From Acidimicrobiaceae bacterium (lineage in GTDB: Bacteria; Actinomycetota; Acidimicrobiia; Acidimicrobiales; RAAP-2), in contig PKYA01000059.1 of NCBI GenBank assembly GCA_003133545.1, positions 1 to 34,100 on the forward strand: a stretch of DNA of 34,100 bases, given 5' to 3'. The position numbers and the translations under genes were made by a program. Under the pieces are notes generated by a model. It was not told where the DNA came from. It saw only the letters and a list, made by a program, of their open reading frames with translations, and did no database searches. How positions within the stretch are numbered: the stretch's first letter is position 1; each line of letters starts with the position of its first letter. Below, piece after piece: positions 7,153 through 15,726 of this stretch.

Positions 7153-8844
7153 CTACGCGCGCGTCAGCGTCCGCGTTACTGGCGTCGGTGCTACTCGCTC
7201 CAGCGTCACTGGCTCCTGCGTCCTCGGACCCCCGGCTGCCGCGGCGGCATCGCGGGCGTGATAACTGGACCGCGTGAGGGGCGATGCCTCCACGTGGGGT
7301 ACGCCCAGCGCGGCACCGATCTGCCGGAGTCGGTCGAACTCGTCAGGCGTCCAGTAGCGGGAGACCGGCAGATGCGCGCTGCTCGGGCGCAGATACTGGC
7401 CGATCGTGATGATCGACACGCCGACGGCCCGCAGATCGGCCATGGTGGCGATCACCTCGTCCTCGACCTCGCCGAGACCGACCATGAGACCGGACTTGGT
7501 CACCAGCCCCGCCGCCGCGGCCCGGGCCAGTACGGCCAGGCTGCGGGCATAGCCGGCCGACGGACGGACGGCCCGCTGCAAGCGTGCCACCGTCTCGATG
7601 TTGTGATTGAGCACGTCGGGCCGGGCCGCGAAGATCGTCTCCAGCGACGGCGCATCGCCCCGGCAGTCAGAGATGAGCACCTCGACGGTGGTGTCGGGCT
7701 GCCGGGCCCGGATCGCTCCAATGGTCTCCGCCATGGCGCCGGCTCCCCCGTCGGGCAGGTCGTCGCGCGCGACACAGGTCACCACGGCGTGCGCGAGACC
7801 CATTCTCTGCACCGCCTGGGCGACCCGCTCAGGCTCATCGGGCGCGAGAGGGAGCGGATGCCGAGTGTCGACCTGGCAGAAGCCACAGGCCCGGGTACAA
7901 CGCTCGCCGTTGATCATGAAGGTGGCGGTGCCCTCCGACCAGCACTCGTAAATGTTCGGGCAGCCGGCCTCCTCGCACACGGTCGCGAGCCCGAGGTCGT
8001 GCACGGTCTTGCCGAGGGTCAGGTATTCCTTCCCCATGTGCACCGGCACGCGCAGCCACTCAGGCTTGCGCTGCGAGATCTGGAGACCGGCTTCTGGTGC
8101 CACACCGGCCTGGCGCAAACGGCGGATGAGGGGTCGTTCCCCTGGGTGATCCTCACTCTGGGCCGGCGTGGCCGCGCCGGTGATCACGTCGTGTCGGTCC
8201 ACCTCACCCTCGCCCCACACCTCGGCGGCCCGCGCGATGAAAGCCTCCATCACGGTCAGGAACGGCGCCGCGATTCCTTCCGCCCGCAGGGAGGTCACGG
8301 CCCGGTCGGCGATACCGCACGGCACGATGTGACCGAACATGGCGAGGTCACAGTCGACGTTGAGCGCGACGCCGTGGAGCGTGCGCCGCCGGCCGTTGGT
8401 CCGACGGACGGTCCGCACACCGATGGCTGCGATCTTGCGGGGGGACGACCCGGTGCTGTCGATCCACACCCCGGGGTACTCGTCGACCACCGAGGCACCC
8501 GGCAACCCGACATCACGCAGCGTTGCGATGACCAACTGCTCGAGGCGATGGACATGGGCCGGCCCCGCCGAAGGATCGTCGTCGACTGAAAGGATCGGGT
8601 AGGCCACCAGCTGACCCGGACCGTGGTAGGTGACGTCGCCGCCGCGGTCAGTCTCCTCGAGCGTGGCGCCCACCGAGGCCGGATCGCGCAGGATATGGGC
8701 ACGGTCCGCATTGGGACCCAGGGTGTAGACGTGAGGGTGCGACAGGACCAGTAGGTAATCGTCGTCGGTGCCTGTCGCCAGCGCATGCTGCAGCGCGAAG
8801 GCCTCGTGATAGGGGACGGTCCCCAGCGCCCGAACCCGAAGCAA
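7153..8844 (-). CDS. lipB-lipA: Fused octanoyltransferase-lipoyl synthase (LipB-LipA)
   Basis: One uninterrupted 563-residue frame holds two enzymes normally encoded by separate genes. Residues 1-~212 are LipB: RGGDVTYHGPGQLVAYPI (68-84), K137 in SPRKIAAIGVR, and catalytic C176 in VPCGIADRAVTSL. Residues ~255-563 are LipA: auxiliary-cluster cysteines C290, C295, C301, radical-SAM CTRACGFC (C316, C320, C323), and the C-terminal RSSYHA whose Ser ligates the auxiliary cluster. A ~40-residue variable linker separates them. LipB moves octanoate from ACP to the E2 lysine; LipA then inserts two sulfurs. All key residues of both halves are present, so both should work. The TTG start lies 11 nt after the E2 stop, with only a weak AGGG upstream. 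The gene is the last of the lpd-E2-lipBA operon, so substrate and modifier are made together. Confidence 0.93.
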   Translation of the reverse strand: MLRVRALGTVPYHEAFALQHALATGTDDDYLLVLSHPHVYTLGPNADRAHILRDPASVGATLEETDRGGDVTYHGPGQLVAYPILSVDDDPSAGPAHVHRLEQLVIATLRDVGLPGASVVDEYPGVWIDSTGSSPRKIAAIGVRTVRRTNGRRRTLHGVALNVDCDLAMFGHIVPCGIADRAVTSLRAEGIAAPFLTVMEAFIARAAEVWGEGEVDRHDVITGAATPAQSEDHPGERPLIRRLRQAGVAPEAGLQISQRKPEWLRVPVHMGKEYLTLGKTVHDLGLATVCEEAGCPNIYECWSEGTATFMINGERCTRACGFCQVDTRHPLPLAPDEPERVAQAVQRMGLAHAVVTCVARDDLPDGGAGAMAETIGAIRARQPDTTVEVLISDCRGDAPSLETIFAARPDVLNHNIETVARLQRAVRPSAGYARSLAVLARAAAAGLVTKSGLMVGLGEVEDEVIATMADLRAVGVSIITIGQYLRPSSAHLPVSRYWTPDEFDRLRQIGAALGVPHVEASPLTRSSYHARDAAAAAGGPRTQEPVTLERVAPTPVTRTLTRA

Positions 8845-8855
8845 CGTCGTCGGCC

Positions 8856-10358
8856 CTAAAGCTCGGCGGCCCAGTCGCGGCTGCCCAGAAGATCGGACAC
8901 CCGGCCCAGGAACGATGAGACGTACGCACCGTCGACCGCCCGATGGTCCCAGCTGACCCCGATGATGCCGGTCGAATGAATGGCGATGGACTCCGAGCCG
9001 TCGGCCTGCGTCACCACCACGGGGCGGCGGGCGATCCCGTCGGTCGCGAGGATCGCCACCTGGGGCTGATTGATGATCGGCACGGTGAAGTAGGTGCCGA
9101 ACGGACCGTCGTTGGTGATGGAGAACGTACCGCCGGCGATGTCGTCGGCGTTGAGCTGACGCCCCCGGGCCCGCTCGGCCAGGTCCCTGATCCGGCGGGC
9201 CACACCGCGCAGGGTGACCTCCTCTGCTTGATGGATCACTGGAACGATCAGGCCCTGATGCGCCAGGTCGACGGCGATCCCCAGGTTGATCTCGGAGTGG
9301 ACCACCAATGAGTCATCGACCACCGAGGCGTTGAGGAGCGGGAAGTCTCGCAGGGCCTCCACGGTCGCCCGGGCGATGAAGGGCAGGTAGGTCAGCGAGA
9401 AGCCCTCCTCCTCCTTGAAGCGGGTGCCCCAGGCCTTGCGAACCCGCTCCACGCTCTCGAAGTCAACTTCGTTGGCGATGAAGGCATGCGGCGACGTCGC
9501 CTTGGAGCGCACCATGTGCTCGGCCGTCCGGCGCCGCATGTTGGAGAAGGGGATCACCTGGTCGCCGGCGCGCCGGAACGCAGCCATCGACGTCACGGGC
9601 GCCGACCCGGCGTGCACCACCGGAGCCGCGGTCGGCTGTGTGGTCGGAGCGACTGTCGTTGAAGCTGCCGGCTCGGGCGCGGAAGGAGCTGCGGGCGCGG
9701 GTGGCGGGGGCGAAGCCGCGGCGGTCGCCGGCGCATGCTGGGCGTCGACCACCTTGAGCACGTCCTCGCGGGTGATCCGGCCGCCCACTCCGGTACCGGT
9801 TACTTCGTTGGCGCTGATGCCGTTGTCCCCCAGCAGCTTGCGGACCACGGGCGAGAGCACAAGGTTGTCGACTCCGCCGCTGGCCCCATCGTTGGCAGCC
9901 GGCGCGGCCGCCTCTGCGACCGCCTCCACTGGGGTCTCCGCCGGGGGGGCGGGCTCCGGCGCAGGTTCGGGCGCGGGTGGCGCGGGTGGCGCAGGCGGTG
10001 CCGCGGCGGCGGGCGGGACGGGTGCCGCGACTGCAGGCGGCGCTGATGCCGCTGCTGGGGGCGGCTCGGCGGCAGCAGGGGGCGGAGCAGGGCTGGCCTC
10101 GGGAGCCGGCGCCCCGGCCGAAGAGTCGTCGCCGATGACGGCCAGGCGGACACCAACTTCGACCGTCTCCCCTTCGGGAACGAGGATCTCGGTGAGGACG
10201 CCGGCGGCCGGCGACGGGACCTCGGAGTCCACCTTGTCGGTCGAGACCTCGAAGAGCGGCTCGTCGCGGGCGACGGTGTCACCTATCGCTTTCATCCAGC
10301 GAGTGACCGTTCCCTCGGTCACCGTCTCGCCCAACTGCGGCATCGTGACGTCAGCCAA
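8856..10358 (-). CDS. sucB: Dihydrolipoamide acyltransferase (E2) of 2-oxoacid dehydrogenase complexes
   Basis: 500 residues. One lipoyl domain (1-~78) has the lipoylation site K42 in VSTDKVDSE. A long Ala/Pro linker (~80-165) is followed by the E1/E3-binding domain (~168-203, LSPVVRKLLGDNGISANEVTG). The catalytic acyltransferase domain (~265-500) has the active-site motif DHRAVDGAY (H472, D476). The sequence resembles mycobacterial DlaT/SucB, an E2 that can serve pyruvate dehydrogenase and sometimes 2-oxoglutarate dehydrogenase. With aceE next door, a pyruvate dehydrogenase E2 is the simplest reading. The linker is encoded by G/C-rich imperfect repeats (9941-10130). The TTG start at 10358 overlaps the lpd stop by 8 bp and has GGAAGGGG about 9 nt upstream, which suggests translational coupling. 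Confidence 0.92.
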   Translation of the reverse strand: MADVTMPQLGETVTEGTVTRWMKAIGDTVARDEPLFEVSTDKVDSEVPSPAAGVLTEILVPEGETVEVGVRLAVIGDDSSAGAPAPEASPAPPPAAAEPPPAAASAPPAVAAPVPPAAAAPPAPPAPPAPEPAPEPAPPAETPVEAVAEAAAPAANDGASGGVDNLVLSPVVRKLLGDNGISANEVTGTGVGGRITREDVLKVVDAQHAPATAAASPPPPAPAAPSAPEPAASTTVAPTTQPTAAPVVHAGSAPVTSMAAFRRAGDQVIPFSNMRRRTAEHMVRSKATSPHAFIANEVDFESVERVRKAWGTRFKEEEGFSLTYLPFIARATVEALRDFPLLNASVVDDSLVVHSEINLGIAVDLAHQGLIVPVIHQAEEVTLRGVARRIRDLAERARGRQLNADDIAGGTFSITNDGPFGTYFTVPIINQPQVAILATDGIARRPVVVTQADGSESIAIHSTGIIGVSWDHRAVDGAYVSSFLGRVSDLLGSRDWAAEL

Positions 10359-11766
10359 CGTGCAATCCCCTTCCGGTCAATGCCAACACCGTCTCGCCGA
10401 ACGACTCGGAGAGTGAAGGGTGCGGCTGAATGAAGTACGCCACCTCTTCGGGCAGGGCCTCCCAGTTGACGGCGAGGTACCCGGCCCCCAGTTGCTCGGT
10501 GACCCACGGCCCCGCCATGTGCACCCCGAGGATCCTTCCCGCCGAACCGTCGGGCTGCTGCTCGGCCACGATCTTCACCACACCCTCGGTGTCGCCGATG
10601 ATCTGGGCCCGGCTGTTGCCGCCGAACGGGTCCTTCTTGGTCACCACCGCGATGCCCTTGGCCTTGGCCTGGGCTTCGGTCATCCCGCAGAAGGCCACCT
10701 CTGGATGGCAGTAGATCGCCCACGGCACGCGGCCGTAGTCCACCGGCAGCACCGGCTCGCCCAGCATGCCCTTGACGGCCACGATGGCCTCGGCGAAGCC
10801 CACATGGGCGAGCTGCGGCGTCCCGGCCACCACGTCCCCCACGGCCCAAACGCCGGGCACCGCGGTGCGCTGGTATTCGTCGGCCACGACGAACCCACGA
10901 TCGTTGACCTCGACGGCCACGCCCGGCGCCACCAGTCCCTCCGTGCGAGGCCGCCGGCCCACCGACACCACGATCGCTTCGACGTCGAAGGACTGCTCTC
11001 CCGCTTTGACCGCGGTCGAGCTCCCGTCGGCGCTCGGCGTGTGCCCTTCGACCTGGACCCCGGTGACGACCTCGATACCCCGCTTCTTGAAGGAGCGGCC
11101 GATCAGGCGCACGATGTCCTCGTCACATCCGGTGAGGATGGAGTCCAGGGCCTCGAGCACCGTCACCTTGGCCCCGAGATCGGCCAGGAGGGAGGCGAAC
11201 TCGCACCCGATGGCGCCGCCACCGATGACGGCGACCGAAGCCGGAACCTCCTTGAGGTCCAAGAACTCATCCGATGTCATCACCCAGCGGCCGTCCACGT
11301 CGAGGCCGGGCAAGGTGCGGGGCACCGAACCGGCCGCCAGGACCACGTTGCGCCCGATCAGCACGCGCCCGGCGTCCTCGCCGTCGAGCACGCGGACCCG
11401 GCGATCGGCCTCGAGCGTGCCCGTCCCCGACACGATGGTGACCTTGCGTCCTCTGAGCAGCCCGGCCAGGCCCTTGAAGAGCTTGTCGACCACACCGTTC
11501 TTCCTATCCTGGCTGACCGAAAAATCGAGGGTGGACTTCGCCACGTTGACGCCGAATGCGCCGGCGCCGCTGACGGTCCGCTGCACTGCCGCGGTCTCGA
11601 GGAACTCCTTGGCTGGGACGCAGCCCCGGTGGAGGCAGGTGCCGCCCACCTTGTCGCGCTCGACGATGGCGACGGAGAGGCCGGCTGCGGCACCGTAGAG
11701 CGCAGTGGCGTACCCGCCCGGCCCGCCTCCGATGACGACGATGTCGAACTCGTCCTCAACGCTCAT
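10351..11766 (-). CDS. lpdA: Dihydrolipoyl dehydrogenase (E3)
   Basis: 471 residues, the usual E3 length. FAD-binding IVVIGGGPGGYATALYGAAAG (9-29), redox-active disulfide GGTCLHRGCVPAK (C44, C49), NAD-binding AVIGGGAIGCEFASLLADLG in the middle, and the C-terminal PHPSLSESFGE His-Glu pair. It reoxidises dihydrolipoyl groups on E2 and passes electrons to NAD+. The ATG at 11766 is chosen over the longer in-frame start at 11844: AAGGGA lies about 7 nt upstream and the FAD motif then begins at the normal distance. It is the first gene of lpd-E2-lipBA; its stop overlaps the E2 start. A leader of about 100 nt separates it from rnhA and contains an inverted repeat and a TAGGCT hexamer. Confidence 0.95.
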   Translation of the reverse strand: MSVEDEFDIVVIGGGPGGYATALYGAAAGLSVAIVERDKVGGTCLHRGCVPAKEFLETAAVQRTVSGAGAFGVNVAKSTLDFSVSQDRKNGVVDKLFKGLAGLLRGRKVTIVSGTGTLEADRRVRVLDGEDAGRVLIGRNVVLAAGSVPRTLPGLDVDGRWVMTSDEFLDLKEVPASVAVIGGGAIGCEFASLLADLGAKVTVLEALDSILTGCDEDIVRLIGRSFKKRGIEVVTGVQVEGHTPSADGSSTAVKAGEQSFDVEAIVVSVGRRPRTEGLVAPGVAVEVNDRGFVVADEYQRTAVPGVWAVGDVVAGTPQLAHVGFAEAIVAVKGMLGEPVLPVDYGRVPWAIYCHPEVAFCGMTEAQAKAKGIAVVTKKDPFGGNSRAQIIGDTEGVVKIVAEQQPDGSAGRILGVHMAGPWVTEQLGAGYLAVNWEALPEEVAYFIQPHPSLSESFGETVLALTGRGLHVG

Positions 11767-11840
11767 CGTCGTCCCTTCTTCGTCTTCGTCTGCCGCGCGG
11801 CCGGTCCCTCCCCGAACTGCCCCGTGCGCGCCGTCAGTCG

Positions 11841-11876
11841 GCACAACACACCTTGTGCGTGCCTCTGCCCAGCCTA
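11841..11876 (-). promoter_or_regulatory. Candidate lpd promoter and leader inverted repeat
   Basis: On the minus strand TAGGCT (11876-11871) could be the -10 element. Downstream in the leader is GCACAA-N6-TTGTGC (11841-11858), a perfect 6-bp inverted repeat 75 nt before the lpd start. The function is inferred only from position. Confidence 0.35.
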
Positions 11877-11880
11877 CCGT

Positions 11881-12411
11881 TCAGGGTGCATCCTCACGGC
11901 CGGCCGACCAGTCCCCGAGATAGCTCTGCCCCACGCCGCTGTCAGCGGCCACCGTTGCCAACTCGTCGACCCGATCGTTCCAGTGGTCGCCTGAATGCCC
12001 CTTGACCCACCGGAAGCCGACGCGGGCGTCCGACGCCACCGCCAGCTCTATCAGGGGCTCCCACAGGTCGCGGTTGGCCACCGGCTTGTTCTGGGAATTG
12101 CGCCAGTTCCTGCGCTGCCAGCCCTGCCACCATCGGTCCTTGAAGCAGTTCACGACATAGGTCGAGTCGCTCACCACCTGAATGTCCGCGGCGCGCTCCG
12201 TCCAGAACCGCAATGCCTCCAGCGCCGCCGTGATCTCCATGCGCTGGTTCGTAGTGGCCCCGTCCGCGCCACTGGCATAGAGCCCGCCTGGCACGGCGAG
12301 CGCCCAAGCCCACCCCCCACGGCCCGGGTTCCCCCGGCAGGCCCCGTCGGTGTAGACCCGCACCCCGGCCTCGGTTCTCACTTCGCCGTCGGTGGCCTCA
12401 GGGCTGTCCAT
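11881..12411 (-). CDS. rnhA: Ribonuclease HI
   Basis: 176 residues. RNase HI cuts the RNA strand of RNA-DNA hybrids in the cytoplasm. The four acidic residues are visible: D22 in YTDGACRGNPG, E59 in NQRMEITAA, D82 in VSDSTYVV and D149 in RVDELA; the helper His is H139 in WVKGHSGDHWNDR. There is an unremarkable ~15-residue N-terminal extension before the first strand. The ATG at 12411 has AGGGG immediately upstream, closer than ideal. It is followed on the same strand by lpd after about 115 nt and may or may not be co-transcribed. It is divergent from aceE. Confidence 0.95.
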   Translation of the reverse strand: MDSPEATDGEVRTEAGVRVYTDGACRGNPGRGGWAWALAVPGGLYASGADGATTNQRMEITAALEALRFWTERAADIQVVSDSTYVVNCFKDRWWQGWQRRNWRNSQNKPVANRDLWEPLIELAVASDARVGFRWVKGHSGDHWNDRVDELATVAADSGVGQSYLGDWSAGREDAP

Positions 12412-12423
12412 CCCCTATGTGTA

Positions 12424-12453
12424 ACACCGGACCCCCGGTGTGACCGGTACCGT
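12424..12453. promoter_or_regulatory. aceE promoter with perfect inverted repeat
   Basis: ACACCGG (12424-12430), 4-nt spacer, CCGGTGT (12435-12441) is a perfect 7-bp inverted repeat in the 48-bp gap between rnhA and aceE. TACCGT (12448-12453) lies 6 nt before the aceE ATG and fits a -10 of a leaderless transcript. The repeat falls where the -35 would be, a normal operator position. The regulator is unknown. Confidence 0.45.
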
Positions 12454-12459
12454 GGAGTC

Positions 12460-15165
12460 ATGCTGTTCGACGGGATCAGTCACCAGGTGCCGGACACGGA
12501 TCCGGTCGAAACACAGGAGTGGCTTGACTCGTTCGACGCCATTGTCGATGCCCGGGGCCGCGCCCGGGCGCGGTACCTACTCATGAAACTCCTCGAGCGG
12601 GCGCGCACCAAGCAGGTGGACTTCCCCGCCGCCGTGTCGACCCCCTACGTCAACACCATCCCCGCCGACGCCGAGCCCTGGTTCCCCGGCGACGAGTACC
12701 AGGAACGCCGGATACGGGCCTACATCCGCTGGAACGCCGCCGCCATGGTGGTGCGCGCCAATACCCGCACCGAAGGGATCGGCGGCCATCTCTCGACCTA
12801 CGCCAGCTCGGCCGCGCTCTACGAGGTCGGGTTCAACCACTTCTTCCGGGGCAAGAGCGACGGGGGCCACGGCGACCAGGTCTTCATTCAGGGGCATGCA
12901 TCGCCCGGCATCTATGCCCGCGCCTTCCTCGAGGGAAGGTTGACCGAGGCCCAGCTCGACAATTTCCGCCATGAGGTCGGCGGGAACGGGCTGCCCAGCT
13001 ATCCCCACCCGCGCGCCATGCCCGAGTTCTGGGAGTTCCCGACGGTCTCGATGGGGCTGGGCCCGATAACCGCCATCTACCAGGCTCACATCAACCGCTA
13101 CCTTCACCTCCGCCACCTGGTCGACACCAGCGCCAGCCGCGTCTGGTGCTTCGTGGGCGATGGCGAGATGGACGAGCCCGAGTCGATCGGTGCCCTGGGG
13201 GTCGCCGGCCGCGAACACCTCGACAATCTCATCTTCGTCGTCAACTGCAACCTGCAACGGCTCGACGGCCCGGTGCGGGGTAACGGGAAGATCATCCAGG
13301 AGCTCGAGGCCGTCTACCGCGGCGCCGGGTGGAACGTCATCAAGGTGATCTGGGGCTCCCGCTGGGATGCCCTCCTGGCCCGCGACGTCGACGGGGTCCT
13401 GCTGGACCGCATGAACACCACGCTCGACGGCGAGTACCAAAAGCTGGCCGTCGAGTCGGGGGCCTACATCAGGGAGCACTTCTTCGGTCCGGACCCCCGC
13501 CTGCGCAAGATGGTGGAGGACCTGAGCGATGACGATCTCGTCTCCTTGCCGCGCGGGGGGCACGACTACCGCAAGCTCTATGCCGCCTACAAGCTGGCCA
13601 CCGAGCAACGTGGCGCGCCCACGGTGATCCTGGCCAAGACCATCAAGGGTTGGACACTCGGGCCCGAGATCGAGGCGCGCAACGCCACCCATCAGATCAA
13701 GAAGATGACACGCGCCCAACTGAAGACCCTGCGCGATCGGCTCTACCTCACCGACGACATCCCCGACTCGGCGTTGGCCGGGGACCCCCCCTACGTGCGG
13801 CCGCCCGAGGACTCCGACGCCATGGAGTACCTGCGGGCACGGGGAAGGGTGCTGGCGGGCCCGGTCCCGTCGCGCGTCGTCCGCCCGGCTCGGAACGTGC
13901 TGCCCGACGCCAAGGTCTTCGAGGAGTTCGCCTCGGGTTCGGGCACGCAGTCGGTCTCCACCACCATGGTTTTCGCCCGTCTGCTCCGCAACCTGGTCCG
14001 TGACCCGGCCATCGGCCCGTTGGTGGCGCCCATCGTGTCGGACGAGGCTCGCACGTTCGGGCTCGAGTCGATCATCGCCGAGGCGAAGATCTACGCACCC
14101 GAGGGGCAGCACTACGTGCCGGTCGACGCCGACCTGCCCCTGCACTACGCCGAGAGCACGTCGGGCCAGGTCCTCCAGGAGGGGATCACCGAGGCCGGCG
14201 CGCTGGCGTCGTTCACCGCGCTGGCCACCGCCTACGCCACCTGGGGCCATCCGATGCTGCCGGTGTTCCTCTTCTATTCCATGTTCGGCTTCCAGCGCGT
14301 AGGCGACCTCACCTGGGCCCTGGGCGACATCCGAGGCCGGGGGATCCTGGCCGGGTGCACCGCCGGCCGCACCACGCTCCAGGGCGAGGGACTGCAGCAC
14401 GATGACGGACACTCGCCCCTCCTGGCGTCAGTGAACCCTGCTGCGATGATTTATGACGCATCCTTCGCGTACGAGGTGGCGGTGATCATGCAGGACGCCA
14501 TCACGCGGATGCTGGGGGCCCATCCCGAGGATCGCTTCTGGTACCTCACCCTCTACAACGAGACCTATCCGATGCCGGCACTGCCCGAAGGCGAGGAGGG
14601 TGCAGCCATCAGCCGGGGCATCGTCGAGGGCATCTACCGCTTCTCCGCCGGCCCCGAAACCGACACCGATCTGCGCGCCTCGTTGTGCTTCTCCGGCCCG
14701 ATGTGGCGCGTCGCCCAAGAAGCCCAGCAGCTGCTGGCCGATCGTTGGGGGGTGTCGGCCGACACCTGGGCGGTCACCTCCTGGAGTCAACTCCGGAGAA
14801 ACGCCCTGGAGGTGGAGCGTTGGAACCGTCTCCATCCTGAGGAAGGGCCCCGGCATGCGCTCGTGACCGAGGTGCTGGGTGCCGGCCCTGATCCCGTCGT
14901 CGCCATCACCGACTACATGCGCGCCGTGCCCGACCAGGTAGCCCGCTTCATCGACCGCCGTTACACCTCATTGGGAACCGACGGGTTCGGGCGCTCCGAC
15001 GCCCGCGCCGCGCTACGCGAGCACTTCGAGGTCGATGCGGCGCACCTCGCCGTGGCGGTGCTGAGCGAGCTGGCCCGGGCCGGGCAGCTGGACACGGCGG
15101 TGGTTCAGAGCGCCATCGCCACACTCGGCATCGATGCGGCGCGGGCGGCGCCGTTCCTCATCTGA
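12460..15165 (+). CDS. aceE: Pyruvate dehydrogenase E1 component, homodimeric type
   Basis: 901 residues, near the 887 of E. coli AceE. It decarboxylates pyruvate with thiamine diphosphate and acetylates the lipoyl group of E2. The TPP-binding motif is GDGEMDEPES (~233-242) with the closing NCNLQRLDG (~263-271); the N-terminal GGHLSTYASSAALYEVGFNH and the later HYAESTSGQVLQEGITEAGA are also AceE-like. The ATG at 12460 is chosen because homology starts shortly after it, GGAG lies 5 nt upstream and TACCGT lies 6 nt upstream. The longer open frame back to 11995 is antisense to rnhA. The gene faces away from the lpd-E2-lipBA operon, giving a complete E1-E2-E3 plus lipoylation set within 8 kb. Long open frames on the opposite strand are composition artefacts. 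Confidence 0.96.
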   Translation: MLFDGISHQVPDTDPVETQEWLDSFDAIVDARGRARARYLLMKLLERARTKQVDFPAAVSTPYVNTIPADAEPWFPGDEYQERRIRAYIRWNAAAMVVRANTRTEGIGGHLSTYASSAALYEVGFNHFFRGKSDGGHGDQVFIQGHASPGIYARAFLEGRLTEAQLDNFRHEVGGNGLPSYPHPRAMPEFWEFPTVSMGLGPITAIYQAHINRYLHLRHLVDTSASRVWCFVGDGEMDEPESIGALGVAGREHLDNLIFVVNCNLQRLDGPVRGNGKIIQELEAVYRGAGWNVIKVIWGSRWDALLARDVDGVLLDRMNTTLDGEYQKLAVESGAYIREHFFGPDPRLRKMVEDLSDDDLVSLPRGGHDYRKLYAAYKLATEQRGAPTVILAKTIKGWTLGPEIEARNATHQIKKMTRAQLKTLRDRLYLTDDIPDSALAGDPPYVRPPEDSDAMEYLRARGRVLAGPVPSRVVRPARNVLPDAKVFEEFASGSGTQSVSTTMVFARLLRNLVRDPAIGPLVAPIVSDEARTFGLESIIAEAKIYAPEGQHYVPVDADLPLHYAESTSGQVLQEGITEAGALASFTALATAYATWGHPMLPVFLFYSMFGFQRVGDLTWALGDIRGRGILAGCTAGRTTLQGEGLQHDDGHSPLLASVNPAAMIYDASFAYEVAVIMQDAITRMLGAHPEDRFWYLTLYNETYPMPALPEGEEGAAISRGIVEGIYRFSAGPETDTDLRASLCFSGPMWRVAQEAQQLLADRWGVSADTWAVTSWSQLRRNALEVERWNRLHPEEGPRHALVTEVLGAGPDPVVAITDYMRAVPDQVARFIDRRYTSLGTDGFGRSDARAALREHFEVDAAHLAVAVLSELARAGQLDTAVVQSAIATLGIDAARAAPFLI

Positions 15166-15182
15166 GCCGAGCGATCTCACCC

Positions 15183-15199
15183 GAGCGGATCTTCCGCTC
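15183..15199. terminator. Bidirectional terminator candidate after aceE
   Basis: GAGCGGA (15183-15189), loop TCT, TCCGCTC (15193-15199), followed by TTCTC. It is a perfect 7-bp stem in the 37-bp gap between the converging aceE and DinB-like genes. Confidence 0.6.
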
Positions 15200-15202
15200 T
15201 TC

Positions 15203-15694
15203 TCACCCGGCCGCCAGAAGGACATCGCGGGTCACCTCCATCTGGCCCAGATGCTGGAACAGCTCCTCGAGGATGTGTACGAGCACGGCGCCGTGGGACG
15301 CGCCGTAGGGCCTGCCGGCATCCTCAGGGCCGAGGACGTCGGGCGGGACAGAGGCCGAGTCGAGCCGAGCGATGTCATCGGCCAGCTGGCCGCGTGCGGT
15401 CCGCGCCCGCTGTGCCAGGTCTTCGACCTTGCCGCGCGCTTCGAACTCCGCGGCCCGGTCCCGTTGGATGGCGCGGCCGGCCACCATGAAGCCGGCCCAG
15501 AACTCCATGACGCCCATACAGTGCGCCAGGATGGCGAAGGGCGAGTTGGCCCCCTCGAGCGCCGGCCGCTGGTTGGCCCGTTCGTCTCCCAGCTGGCGCA
15601 AGATGGCGACCATCGAGTCCATGGCCCGGTCCACGAACCACATGAAGTCGGCGACCGAGACCGTCACCGGGCCGCCACTCATCGCACCGGTCAT
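15203..15694 (-). CDS. DinB-like (DUF664-type) protein
   Basis: 163 residues in a four-helix DinB-type pattern. FMWFVDRAMDSMVAILRQLG opens the fold, AILAHCMGVMEFW carries a candidate metal ligand H58, and VLVHILEELFQHLGQMEVTRDVLL (~137-160) is the characteristic C-terminal helix with H140 and H148. In actinobacteria such proteins include mycothiol-dependent transferases and many of unknown role; no substrate can be assigned. ATG 15694 and ATG 15682 are both possible because a 12-bp duplication (CCGGTGCGATGA) repeats the start region; neither has a good Shine-Dalgarno. It lies 32 nt downstream of the Rrf2 gene on the same strand, so the two probably form an operon. Confidence 0.75.
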   Translation of the reverse strand: MTGAMSGGPVTVSVADFMWFVDRAMDSMVAILRQLGDERANQRPALEGANSPFAILAHCMGVMEFWAGFMVAGRAIQRDRAAEFEARGKVEDLAQRARTARGQLADDIARLDSASVPPDVLGPEDAGRPYGASHGAVLVHILEELFQHLGQMEVTRDVLLAAG

Positions 15695-15726
15695 CGCACC
15701 GGCACCCGTTCGCTCTGCGGGCTCGC

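Noticed and set aside
9941-10130. The G/C-rich repeats in the E2 gene as an independent repeat element
   Set aside because: They encode the usual Ala/Pro-rich flexible linker of E2 proteins in frame.
10420-11994. 524-codon plus-strand frame opposite lpd
   Set aside because: lpd has all motifs; the opposite frame reads as His/Asp/Gly-rich nonsense.
12577-14412. 611-codon minus-strand frame opposite aceE
   Set aside because: aceE is unmistakable on the other strand; the antisense product has no domain and a composition typical of a shadow frame.
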